A program made the translations under genes and the position numbers. Of a stretch of DNA of 64,000 nucleotides, positions 8,758-16,896 are shown piece after piece. The DNA lies in contig PDRY01000013.1 in the NCBI GenBank assembly GCA_002748265.1, forward strand, positions 1-64,000, read 5' to 3'. The notes under the pieces were generated by a model, which did no database searches, was not told the DNA's origin, and worked only from the letters and a program-made list of their open reading frames with translations. Origin of the DNA: Rhodobacterales bacterium (GTDB lineage Bacteria; Pseudomonadota; Alphaproteobacteria; Rhodobacterales; Rhodobacteraceae). Each line of letters opens with the position of its first letter. The stretch's first letter is position 1.

Positions 8758-9665
8758 TTTCCCAACCCTGCAAAGGCAAGCGGATCAAGCGGGCGGGGCA
8801 GAGCGAGAGACAGTTTACCTGCCTCGAAGCTTTGGCCCAGTGAGGTCGCAAGTTTCATCAGGGCCACCGAGACGGGGGTGACCCCTTCGGCAAGGGGCAG
8901 GTCTGTGGCGATCAAGGAGGCAAGTCTTTGTTTGGCCTCGCTGTCGACGTCGGTCCCGCGTGTCGCGCGCAGGTTATGCGCCGCCATGTCAATCAGAGGC
9001 CGAAACGGCTCCATGAGGTCGTCAGCGAGAGCGAAAGCGTTGCCGCGATTGGCATGAAAGAGCCCGATCGTCGGGTGCAGGCCCGCCGCAACGACCGCAC
9101 GGGCCGTGGCGGCACGCAGAACGGTGTAGCCGTAGTTCAGCAGGGCGTTTGTCGCGTCCCCCGATGTGTCTCGGCGGAAGCTGTCGCCCATCATGCGAGG
9201 CCAATAGTAGCGCGCGGCCTGTGCCTCGATGTTGGTGCTGTCCCCTGAGGTGATCTTGCGGGTCATCATGTCAAGCGGAGCGGGGGCTTTACCAATGGCG
9301 GCCAGTGCGGCGGCCTGCATTCTCACTTTTGCGGTCACGACCTGTTTCCATGCTTGCTTGAGAAGCGGGGCTTTGGCCTGCCATTGGGCGCGCATTCGGG
9401 CACCTTGCGCGTGATGGCCTTCAAGCGGAAGCAGCACGGATCTCGGCGCGTGATTGGCGGCGCAAAGCACCACCGGCGCGCCGCGTTCGGCGAGCTCGAC
9501 CAAGAGGGAGGACGACCAAGTCGTGCCATGGGCGTGGACGATGACACCAGCAATCTGGTCCAGAGGGGTGCGACCGATCTCGGTCCCGTTTTCAGAGACC
9601 TTCAAGAACCCGCGGTCACGCGACAGGTGCCGCCCGTCGGTTGCGATATCAATAATCTGGTCCAA
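8754..9665 (-). CDS. cas1: CRISPR-associated integrase Cas1 (type II)
   Basis: 303 aa, the integrase of spacer acquisition. The predicted metal ligands are E147 (in GDSTNIEAQ), H204 (GLFHANRGN) and E219 (DDLMEPFRP), the E-H-E pattern of active Cas1. Length is normal for type II Cas1. A GAGGTG ribosome binding site precedes the ATG. The gene starts 80 bases after the cas9 stop. That gap holds a small palindrome, GTGTATTACAC (9709-9719), so a weak internal promoter is possible. Confidence 0.96.
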   Translation of the reverse strand: MDQIIDIATDGRHLSRDRGFLKVSENGTEIGRTPLDQIAGVIVHAHGTTWSSSLLVELAERGAPVVLCAANHAPRSVLLPLEGHHAQGARMRAQWQAKAPLLKQAWKQVVTAKVRMQAAALAAIGKAPAPLDMMTRKITSGDSTNIEAQAARYYWPRMMGDSFRRDTSGDATNALLNYGYTVLRAATARAVVAAGLHPTIGLFHANRGNAFALADDLMEPFRPLIDMAAHNLRATRGTDVDSEAKQRLASLIATDLPLAEGVTPVSVALMKLATSLGQSFEAGKLSLALPRPLDPLAFAGLGK

Positions 9666-9745
9666 TACATCACCTCGCGCTAAAAGACGCGAATCATCAA
9701 TGTGTTGAGTGTATTACACCGGACCTATTCTACCAAACTGCGCTG

Positions 9746-12700
9746 TTAGGTCGTCGCTCCCGGATCGCGGATGCGCCCCATTTCGTCTACGTGGATACGA
9801 CGAAACCCGGATTTGATCAGGGATGTGCCTCCCATAGATGTAAACTTGAATGGGTCAGATGCATCACGGTTCCGGGCGTCTGCATTTGACTCCTGATGAG
9901 GTGCAAAAAACACTCCGTTTGAGCCTATTTTTTGCACATAGCCGATATGTTGCTCACCATCCTTTTCGAAGGCAACCATATCCCGCTTGAAAACTCGCAA
10001 GAGCCGCTTGGCGGCCGGGTGGGGCTTTTTGGGCGGCCCCGATTGGTGGGCTTCGAAGGTTGTGATGACCTGTGGTTTGATCTTGCCATCTGGCATGCGC
10101 CAGATTTCGTAGCAGTGGTTGCTATCGCCCTTATAGGCTTTGAAGACTTTGCCTGTCGGGTCGGCAATCGACACGCGGGCGCTTTCCTGCAAGCTTTCCT
10201 CAAGGCGCACGCGGCGCAGGCCGAAGTAAGGGTTGAGCGATTGATCCGGCAGTGTGCGCACGTTCGCAAAATCGGCCAGCGCCTGTTCGAAGGCCTTACC
10301 GTCCAGACCGTGGGTCACACGGGCCAGATGGCGTTGCAGGTCCGCGTCGCGAATATTGGCGCCGCGCTTGCTCACTTCGATGTCATTGGGCTTAAGTGAT
10401 AACAAGGGTTTCCGGCTAACCACGGTGTCCTTGCTGACCACACCATAGGCGGTGTCATTGTGCAGCTGTCCTGTGGTGCTGTCCCGCCCTGAGCGGCGCG
10501 CGGCGGGGTCAATGCGACCATGGTCAGCGCGGTGGCTGACGATGATCCGGTTGAGCTGGCTCGAGATATCAGCGCGAAACTCTTCCCATGGCGGTTCGGT
10601 GCTGCGGGCCACCTCTTCCGCGCCAGCCTGCTCGTCGCGTTTGGCCATGTCGCTGATCCGCTTGATCAGGCTCCGGTCTGTGGCCGCAACAACGGCGGCG
10701 TCGATCGCGTGATGGCGATGATCGGTGCGGTTCTTCGCTTTCACCGCGCCGTTCTTGTCCGGCAGCAGGCTGTTCAGCCCCCAATGACGTCGGAGCATTT
10801 CTGTCAGGCGGCCGGGCACGGCCCAGACATGGGATTTGCCATCAGCACCGTCATACAGCGTATTCAGGTAGCTTCGCGCAATGCGTGATAGGTATTGGGT
10901 GTCTTTGAGCGCCCGGTCCCGGAAGTCGTTTTCGCCCTCAAACCGCTCCATCGCATCAGGCGCAAACCGCCACGCTTTGTTTTGAGGGAGGTTCTTGAGA
11001 TTGACGGCGATGGCCTCCCACCCAGGGGTGTCGCCCCAAGCCTCCCACGGCGTCTTGTTGGTTTTTTGCCGGTTGAACTCTTTGAGGCACAGCGTGCGGT
11101 TGGCAAACCCGTCATCCAGCGTGCGCGAATAGGGCAGGATGTGGTCCACGTCGCAGGAGCCGTCAAAGAGCATCGCCGCGCTGATCCGCTCGCCGGAATA
11201 CGGGCAGAAACGCCTGAGGCTGTCCTCAGGGTTCAAGTCTTCCCAAAGGCGCAGGACCATGCGGTTGGCGCCGGTGTTAGGCACGCCCAGCTCTTCCAGC
11301 TTGTCGCCCCGCTTGATGGCGGCGTCGGTGTTCTTCTTGATGCTGCGCTGAACCTCGCGCTTCTGGTCCTCCGAGAGTTTGAGGTCGCGCGCGAGTTCGA
11401 CCACGATCTCATCGGGCTTGCCGTAGACGGTGATGATCTTGTTGACCAAACGCCGGAGTTGGTTCAGCCCGATATGGATCGTGGGGTTGGTGATGCGGCC
11501 ATAGCGTGTGATGTCGTCATCGGTGTCATCATAGGTGCCGGGGATGACATGGCGGGTCAGGACCTCCCCATAGTAGGGCAGTTCGTTCAGAATCTCTCCT
11601 GTGCGGTCATCCGAATGGTGCCAGCCGCAGCGCGCCACTGCTTCGCTGTAGGGGATCACATCCGCCTCCAGTTCGGCCAGGATGCGTGAGGTGGCCGTCA
11701 GCCCCAGCCGCCCGTAGCCTTCGGGCAAGGGGGCATGGGCGGTGTCTTCCGCCTTGACCCATTCCAACCCATGCTCTGCCACCAGCCAATCTACAAGCGC
11801 GTCATGCTGGGCCTCGCTCTGCACCTCACGGATGCGGCTGACCACCTCCCATTGTGTGTCTTGGCTCAAAGTTGACCAGCGCGGACCAAAGCGGCGCGGG
11901 TCTGAGAGGCTGGCGCGGACCGGGTCACAGGCGATGGCGTCACGGTTGGCGGTCTCCAGTGTGAAGCTCTGTTCTGGTCTGAGCTTGATGATCTTACCGA
12001 GCGCCTTGAGCTTCATGTTCATGCCCGAGAGCGTCTTGGTGTGGGGTTTGTTGTCCAGCGCGTGGACAATCTGGTCGCGCTCTTCCCGCGTCAAACGGCG
12101 CGCCGGTTCGCCGCGAGCGGCGATCCGCAGGGCGTTGACTGTCTCAACCAAAATGCGCCGCTGGTTGAGCGGATGCGCCGAAGGGATACGCTTTTCGTCG
12201 GTGAAGAGGCAGAGGCCAACCTCGGGGGATTTGAGCGGACGTTGGTGAAAGATGATCAATCTGATCTCGTTACGCAACGCATCGGACAGGGCAGGGTGGT
12301 GCTCTGCCTGCACCTGCCAGAGCTTGTCGAACTCATCGGCCAAGTGGCGGCGATCCGGATAGAAATCGTAGCCCGCCTCTTCCTTTTCGGAGTTGTCGCG
12401 GCGGGCCACAGTCAGACGCGTGCGCACTTGCGGGGTTTCGCGAGGCGTCGGCGCGCTTTGCCGACGTAGGTGCAAGAAGTGGCCGTAGGTTCGCTTGCTC
12501 GCGTCCGGAATGGCGATGGCCATCTCTTCATCAAGGCGTTTGGTCGCGTCCTTGATCTTGCCGCTCTCATTGTCGCCGCGGTCCGTCTTGCGGTTGGATT
12601 TGAACCCCCGCCTCTGGTTGAGGTGAAACAGCGCACGCCCGAAGTGAGACAGCTCGAGCTTGCGGTCCAGCCCCTCGGCGCGGAGCTGGTAAGGGTCCAA

Positions 12701-12985
12701 CTGCTCGAGCGCCTTCGCTTCATCCGGGTCCGCGGGCATCAGCCCGACCTCGGCCATGCGTTTCATCAATGCGGCCTTGCGGCGTAGAAATCTGTCCCGA
12801 CGCCGCCGCTGAGCCCGCGCCGCCCGACGGTCGACCGCCAAAGATGCTTTGGACTTGGGATCGCGGCCATCTGAGAAAATCCGCACGCCGCCATCAACCA
12901 CATCCGTGATTTCGCCATTTTGAATGGCGTAGAGCCACCAGCCAATGGAGTTTGTCCCAATATCAAGGCCCAGTCGAAATTCCAT
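9746..12985 (-). CDS. cas9: Cas9 RNA-guided endonuclease, subtype II-C
   Basis: 1079 aa, the size of compact II-C Cas9 proteins (Neisseria Cas9 is 1082 aa). RuvC-I is at the N-terminus with D8 in LGLDIGTNSIGW. The arginine-rich bridge helix spans about 52-76. RuvC-II has E530 (EIVVELARDLK). The HNH core is CDVDHILPYS with D614 and H615, followed by N629 and N638. RuvC-III has H759 and D762 (HHAIDAAVVAA). All catalytic residues are present, so both nuclease sites should be active. The rest is the WED/PAM-interacting region. The ATG at 12985 has a GGAGGA ribosome binding site; longer versions would run through the promoter. Confidence 0.97.
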   Translation of the reverse strand: MEFRLGLDIGTNSIGWWLYAIQNGEITDVVDGGVRIFSDGRDPKSKASLAVDRRAARAQRRRRDRFLRRKAALMKRMAEVGLMPADPDEAKALEQLDPYQLRAEGLDRKLELSHFGRALFHLNQRRGFKSNRKTDRGDNESGKIKDATKRLDEEMAIAIPDASKRTYGHFLHLRRQSAPTPRETPQVRTRLTVARRDNSEKEEAGYDFYPDRRHLADEFDKLWQVQAEHHPALSDALRNEIRLIIFHQRPLKSPEVGLCLFTDEKRIPSAHPLNQRRILVETVNALRIAARGEPARRLTREERDQIVHALDNKPHTKTLSGMNMKLKALGKIIKLRPEQSFTLETANRDAIACDPVRASLSDPRRFGPRWSTLSQDTQWEVVSRIREVQSEAQHDALVDWLVAEHGLEWVKAEDTAHAPLPEGYGRLGLTATSRILAELEADVIPYSEAVARCGWHHSDDRTGEILNELPYYGEVLTRHVIPGTYDDTDDDITRYGRITNPTIHIGLNQLRRLVNKIITVYGKPDEIVVELARDLKLSEDQKREVQRSIKKNTDAAIKRGDKLEELGVPNTGANRMVLRLWEDLNPEDSLRRFCPYSGERISAAMLFDGSCDVDHILPYSRTLDDGFANRTLCLKEFNRQKTNKTPWEAWGDTPGWEAIAVNLKNLPQNKAWRFAPDAMERFEGENDFRDRALKDTQYLSRIARSYLNTLYDGADGKSHVWAVPGRLTEMLRRHWGLNSLLPDKNGAVKAKNRTDHRHHAIDAAVVAATDRSLIKRISDMAKRDEQAGAEEVARSTEPPWEEFRADISSQLNRIIVSHRADHGRIDPAARRSGRDSTTGQLHNDTAYGVVSKDTVVSRKPLLSLKPNDIEVSKRGANIRDADLQRHLARVTHGLDGKAFEQALADFANVRTLPDQSLNPYFGLRRVRLEESLQESARVSIADPTGKVFKAYKGDSNHCYEIWRMPDGKIKPQVITTFEAHQSGPPKKPHPAAKRLLRVFKRDMVAFEKDGEQHIGYVQKIGSNGVFFAPHQESNADARNRDASDPFKFTSMGGTSLIKSGFRRIHVDEMGRIRDPGATT

Positions 12986-12990
12986 TGCAG

Positions 12991-13059
12991 TCCTCCAAAA
13001 TAACGAAGTTTGTTGGGGGTTGATTCTGAGCAAGGTGGCTGCCATAGTCAAGCTATGGC
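12991..13059 (-). promoter_or_regulatory. cas9 promoter, leader and operator-like inverted repeat
   Basis: Reading towards cas9: -35 TTGACT (13046-13051), a 17-base spacer, -10 CAGAAT (13023-13028), predicted start near 13015-13017, and ribosome binding site GGAGGA at 12991-12996. The arms GCCATAG and CTATGGC (13041-13047 and 13053-13059) form a perfect 7-bp inverted repeat with a 5-base centre lying over the -35 box, as expected for a repressor or activator operator. Promoter assignment is by eye. Confidence 0.6.
13005..13015 (+). other. Seed-match target of the putative natural guide RNA at the cas9 start site
   Basis: GAAGTTTGTTG here is identical to the 11 bases immediately 5' of the degenerate repeat at 13224. 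It lies at about +1 to +12 of the predicted cas9 transcript, on the strand and in the orientation expected for a Cas9 protospacer seed, followed by GGGGTTGA as the candidate PAM. Pairing stops after 11 bases (1 of the next 9 agrees), which would favour binding without cutting. Confidence 0.6.
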
Positions 13060-13285
13060 TCACCTTTGTGTGGGAGTATGCTGCCTGGGTCCACGCCAGG
13101 ATGTCGAAAACTAGACCAGCATGCATCTGTCGCAGGAAAACCATATCATTGGGACAAACATGGGTCCACACCATGTGCCATGCCAATTTCTCTTCTTGCC
13201 TTTTGGCAACGAGAAGTTTGTTGGTTGCGCCTTGGTCGCGAATTTTGAACTGGCTTGACCTTCGAGGTTTGGACCCCTAGCGTCA

Positions 13286-13371
13286 GGTTGTTCAAAATTC
13301 GCGGTCGAGCCGTTAACAAGCATTCGATTGCACCACATTGAAACGCAGGCTACGGCCTGCGTTTTCTTTTT
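13286..13371 (+). ncRNA. tracrRNA (short form)
   Basis: Bases 13288-13316 are a near-perfect anti-repeat: relative to the array repeat, an 18-base uninterrupted match plus a 5-base match across one mismatch and a small bulge. A tail of about 25 bases and a strong terminator hairpin follow, giving about 86 nt. A possible promoter is TTGACC (13255-13260), 17 bases, TAGCGT (13278-13283), which would start the RNA at the anti-repeat; the -10 is weak. It lies divergently upstream of cas9, a common II-C arrangement. Its role is to pair with crRNA repeats for processing and loading of Cas9. Confidence 0.88.
13341..13371 (+). terminator. tracrRNA rho-independent terminator
   Basis: The stem AAACGCAGGC (13341-13350) pairs perfectly with 13355-13364 over a TACG tetraloop, followed by TTCTTTTT. 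It is a classical intrinsic terminator and also the 3' hairpin of the tracrRNA. Confidence 0.88.
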
Positions 13372-13567
13372 GACGCTGCCTCTTCCTTGGGGGCGTCCTC
13401 TCGTTCAATCAATGACTTGATTTGCACTCCAGCGAACTTCCGGTTTCCGCCCATTTCGCCCGCTTGAGCTTTTTTCACAGCCGACTGGACATAGACTTGC
13501 AACGACGCATGTGCGGAGCCATGGATCAAAGCGACCCATGGAGCGTTCTCGCGCTCGAAAATGTAGA
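13350..13567 (-). pseudogene. 5'-truncated ORF remnant of unknown function
   Basis: On the minus strand about 70 codons stay open, with protein-like composition (for example FERENAPWVALIHGSAHASLQ and a lysine/arginine-rich C-terminus ending KRKRRP). It has no start of its own: upstream it runs straight into the IS6 remnant at about 13567, so it may be the tail of a gene cut by that element. I do not recognise the family. Its last codons overlap the tracrRNA terminator, which argues that it may be only a chance frame. Confidence 0.3.
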
Positions 13568-13783
13568 TGAGAATTCGAGATGCCACCGCCAGCTTGAGTG
13601 CATACTGGCCCGTTGATGTCGGATATGCTTGGCAAAGATCGGGCCAAAGCGGTCCCACCCAAAGCGCAAGGTTTCGAGGCAGATGTCTTCGGCCCGGCGC
13701 AAGCAGGGCCGTTAGCGACGGGTCGTGGTGAGAGGATCGGTCACGGCCCCGCGCGGCTCAACCTATGTTCCTTTGACAGGACC
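13567..13783 (-). mobile_element. IS6-family remnant, copy B
   Basis: Bases 13567-13680 repeat copy A (about 6604-6720) almost exactly and in the same orientation, covering the transposase segment RFGPIFAKHIRHQ. The right end keeps the terminal-repeat-like ATGTTCCTTTGACAGGACC up to 13783. The left half of the element is missing. With copy A it brackets the whole CRISPR-Cas locus in direct orientation. Confidence 0.75.
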
Positions 13784-13937
13784 CTGGTCGAGATTGAAAG
13801 GTCGAGCGCTAAATAGAGCCCTGCTCTCTGCGTTGCTCGTATATGGATACAGAGGGCGCTGGCAGGCGCCGCAAAAGGTATGACACGTAACGTCCGTGAT
13901 GCAGAGCCGTGAAGGTTCCTTCCGCTCGACAGTACAA

Positions 13938-15386
13938 CTAGCCTAGCTGCCCCGAGGCGAAGGCCAATGTGGCTGCTGCTGACATCGCCGCGTGCTGGGC
14001 CTCGATCTGTGCGATTTCGGCATCCAGCAACAACTGCCGGGCCAGGCTCACTTCAGCGACACTCGCGAGGCCTTCTTCAGCGAATTTCATCGCTGCTTCA
14101 TAGCTGACCCGTGAGGTTCCAACCAATTCACGCGCAGCGATGTTCGCCGCCAAGGCCGACTGGAGGAGCTCGTAGGCTCCGACAATCTCGGCTTCGGCCA
14201 AAATCCGCAGCCCCTCGGCCTCGGCAAGGGTGGCTGCGTTTTGGTCGCGCGCTATGCGCAGGCGACGCTCTTTTGCACCACCGTCCCAAAGCGGAATTGT
14301 GATCCCAACAAACCCGGAGGCGATCGGACGATCCGTTCTGATAGTTGCCGCACCGGGAAGACGGCTGTCACTCAGGCTCGTGCTGCCAAGAGTGTGGCCC
14401 AAAGTCGCGGAGGCGACGATGCGAGGGCGGAATTCTGCTTCGACGGCGCGGGTGTGTTGTTCGCTGGCACGGGCACGTGCAAAGGCTGCTTGCAGGTCGG
14501 GCCTGCGGGACAGAGACCGCTCGATGTACCCGTCGAGCGCGGCCGGCACCTGATCTGGCAGGCGCACATGTGACGGGAATGCGGCGCGCACCGGGTGCCC
14601 TGCAGGCAAGCCCAAGCGTTGGGTCAGTATTGTCTGAGCGGCGCGGGTTTCCGAGCGTGCGCGGGCGAGGTCAAATTGTGCCTGTGCGACGGATTGATCA
14701 GCGCGGGCCACATCCGGGATCGTTGATAGTCCTTGATCGCGGCGTGCGCGGGCCGATTGCGACAGAGACCGCGCATTGGAGAGCCGCTGAGCGTGCACCT
14801 GTTCGCGCCGGGTTGCCGCATGTAGGTCGTGATAGGCTTGGGTGACCTCGTAGATCAGTGTCTGATGTGCGCCGGAAAAACCAACATTCGCAGCAAAGGA
14901 CAGCTCGCGTGCTTCTGCGCTTGCAGCGTCACGTTTGCCGAAGTCAAACAGCAACCAATGCAATGATACTGCCGCCATCGCGCGATTGCCGCCAAGCGAT
15001 ACCGTCCCATCAGGCAACAGACCTGCAGGATCTTGGTACCCTGCGCGGGTGCTGCGTGCCGCGCCTGCAAGGATCTGCGCGTTGATGCGTGGCAGATATG
15101 TGGTTTCGACCAATCCAACGGCTTCTGCTGCCTGACGTGCTCGTAACCAAGCCGCGCGCGTGCCCGGATTGTTGCGCTGTGCAACATCGATCAACTGCGG
15201 CAAGGTTAGCGGTGTGCTGGGAACGCCCTTTTCTTGTTGGTCGCGTCCGGCCAACACCCTCGCATCCGGTGCCACTTGAAAACCGTCTGCTCCGGCGATG
15301 GGGCGATCTGGTTGGTCTGGGGCCGTCACCGTCTGGGGGGCACAGGCGCACAGCAGGAACACTGCGAGGATCGAGGAATTACGCAA
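13938..15386 (-). CDS. Outer-membrane efflux lipoprotein, TolC/NodT type
   Basis: 482 aa. The N-terminus has a lipoprotein signal with lipobox LLCAC, so the mature protein should be lipid-anchored at the cysteine near residue 14. Two OEP repeats follow, rich in alanine-containing coiled coil (for example REQVHAQRLSNARSLSQSARARRDQG), as in trimeric channel-tunnels. It overlaps the end of the FUSC gene by 8 bases. It supplies the outer-membrane exit for the efflux system upstream, so this operon does not need to borrow TolC. Confidence 0.88.
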   Translation of the reverse strand: MRNSSILAVFLLCACAPQTVTAPDQPDRPIAGADGFQVAPDARVLAGRDQQEKGVPSTPLTLPQLIDVAQRNNPGTRAAWLRARQAAEAVGLVETTYLPRINAQILAGAARSTRAGYQDPAGLLPDGTVSLGGNRAMAAVSLHWLLFDFGKRDAASAEARELSFAANVGFSGAHQTLIYEVTQAYHDLHAATRREQVHAQRLSNARSLSQSARARRDQGLSTIPDVARADQSVAQAQFDLARARSETRAAQTILTQRLGLPAGHPVRAAFPSHVRLPDQVPAALDGYIERSLSRRPDLQAAFARARASEQHTRAVEAEFRPRIVASATLGHTLGSTSLSDSRLPGAATIRTDRPIASGFVGITIPLWDGGAKERRLRIARDQNAATLAEAEGLRILAEAEIVGAYELLQSALAANIAARELVGTSRVSYEAAMKFAEEGLASVAEVSLARQLLLDAEIAQIEAQHAAMSAAATLAFASGQLG

Positions 15387-16896
15387 GGGGCTCTCCTGTG
15401 GCGTGACGCAGTTTGCGGTTCAGGCGGGCGCGCGCTTCGGCGATGCGGTGCGCTTCGTCTTGATCCCGTCGCCCCTCGAAAGGGGCATAGTGTTGAAGAC
15501 GCTCCGCCTCAGCGATTTGGGTAGTTAGCCGCATGGCTGCCCGGCCCGACAGAGTGTGTCCCGCTGTGGCAGCAATATCCACGTCGAATTGGTCCAATAT
15601 ATCATCGACACGATCATTGACCGAAACGGGCCAGAGGATTGTGAAGACCGCCCAGACCGTCACAACACCAACAGCGATGCCTAGGACCCGCTCGATCGCA
15701 GTGGATGGGTCGGTCACTGGGCCAAAGCCCGCCAAGATGACCAAGAAATAGCACAGGGCCAGTTGCCACCCAGCATATGAGACACGTTCCGATCCCAAGC
15801 TGATCCAAGCAGCGGGAAAAGCTCCCAAAGCCACCAGTACCAGGAGATGTCCGAGGTCGCTCAGGTGGGGCATCAGCCCAAACAGGACGAGAGCGCCCAA
15901 CAGTGCCCCCAAAATCGCGCCGGTTAGCCGCAAGGTGATTTTGTGCCGTGTCTCCGCTCCAGTGCCTAGCGCGACAAAGAAACACGTGATCATGGCCGTA
16001 TGAATTTCGAACAGGTCACCAATCGAATAGATTCCATAGGTGATCATGACGGCAACCATAACCTTGACGCCAAAATGAACATGCGTGGGATTGGTCAATA
16101 GATCGGGCCTGAACAGGGGTGGTTTGACCGCTGGAGCCGCGGGTGGTGGCGGGCCCGTGCGTTGAGGCAGATCCGCTTGCGCGCGCGCTAGGTCGAGATA
16201 GCTGGCCTCTGCTTGTGCCGCCAGGAAGTCAGCGTCCTGACCGCGCGCGTGGCCAAGCAATCGTGCCTTCCCGAGCCATCCGTCCATGCGCGTGCCGCCT
16301 TCGTCCAGGAGCGTGTGGGCGGCTTGACTGTGCGGTGCCCCCATCGCGTCGCGGCGTTGTGCTATCAGGTTGGCGGCTTGGTCACGTGGGCTGGCGCCGG
16401 TGAAGATCGCCATGACTGCCAACAAAGCCATCGGCACAAAGGTCACGACCCACATCCAAGCCAATGCGTGGCTCAGCAATGCAGGCACAGGCACCACGTC
16501 GTAGAGCGTGACCGAAAAGGCAAAAACAAAGGTTGCCGTGCCCAGCATCGGTGCGGCGCGGCTTGCGTGTGCCAAGGTCATTCCAAACAACGTGATCCCG
16601 CATAGCAGCCCCAATCGCCAAGGGGGACTATCAACGGCCAAGCGTAACAATGGCTGCGCCACGGGGATCGCGATGGTCGCAGCTACGATCAACATCAGCG
16701 CAGACAGGACCGCGGAGCCCGTGTCGTCTTTCCATGCAAAGAATATCAGGTAGCAAGACAGTGCGGCCTCGGGAATGCGGAGAGCCATCGCGATGCTGAC
16801 GGTTGCCATGCACAGCACGGTGATTTGCAGGCTGCCGCGCCATCGCTCGGGGGTTGGGGCGAACTCGGTCCACAGGGGGGCGGCGCGGGTCGTCAA
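15379..16896 (-). CDS. FUSC-family inner-membrane transporter (AaeB-like)
   Basis: 505 aa with two blocks of about five hydrophobic segments separated by a hydrophilic middle region, the FUSC layout of the AaeB aromatic carboxylic-acid efflux pumps. It is shorter than E. coli AaeB (655 aa), mainly in the soluble parts. The ATG overlaps the stop of the HlyD-type gene (ATGA). Together with the neighbouring DUF1656, HlyD and TolC-type genes it forms a complete efflux operon. The substrate, probably aromatic or phenolic acids, is inferred from the family. Confidence 0.87.
   Translation of the reverse strand: MTTRAAPLWTEFAPTPERWRGSLQITVLCMATVSIAMALRIPEAALSCYLIFFAWKDDTGSAVLSALMLIVAATIAIPVAQPLLRLAVDSPPWRLGLLCGITLFGMTLAHASRAAPMLGTATFVFAFSVTLYDVVPVPALLSHALAWMWVVTFVPMALLAVMAIFTGASPRDQAANLIAQRRDAMGAPHSQAAHTLLDEGGTRMDGWLGKARLLGHARGQDADFLAAQAEASYLDLARAQADLPQRTGPPPPAAPAVKPPLFRPDLLTNPTHVHFGVKVMVAVMITYGIYSIGDLFEIHTAMITCFFVALGTGAETRHKITLRLTGAILGALLGALVLFGLMPHLSDLGHLLVLVALGAFPAAWISLGSERVSYAGWQLALCYFLVILAGFGPVTDPSTAIERVLGIAVGVVTVWAVFTILWPVSVNDRVDDILDQFDVDIAATAGHTLSGRAAMRLTTQIAEAERLQHYAPFEGRRDQDEAHRIAEARARLNRKLRHATGEPLA

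Larger units (their letters stand above)
13204..13371 (+). ncRNA. Putative long-form tracrRNA acting as a natural single-guide RNA
   Basis: Reading right: a 20-nt guide-like segment (13204-13223); a degenerate CRISPR repeat (13224-13259) that keeps GTTGCG and the 14-base core CGCGAATTTTGAAC; a 39-base linker; the tracrRNA anti-repeat (from about 13288); and the tracrRNA tail and terminator. The core at 13237-13250 pairs perfectly with 13290-13303 and extends through G-U wobbles, so the RNA would fold as repeat:anti-repeat in one chain. The last 11 guide bases match the cas9 start site. The layout is that of tracr-L in Streptococcus pyogenes. No clear promoter was found upstream, so the 5' end is a guess. 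Confidence 0.6.

Noticed and set aside
9709-9719. Palindrome GTGTATTACAC between cas9 and cas1 as an operator
   Set aside because: Too short and with no convincing promoter nearby; mentioned only under cas1.
12986-13186. 67-codon N-terminal extension of Cas9
   Set aside because: It would cover the promoter, operator and leader; the normal Cas9 start with RuvC-I at residue 8 and a GGAGGA site is at 12985.
13060-13203. Promoter for the long tracrRNA
   Set aside because: I looked for -35/-10 pairs at suitable distance on the plus strand; candidates such as TTGGGA-N17-CATGTG are too weak to annotate.
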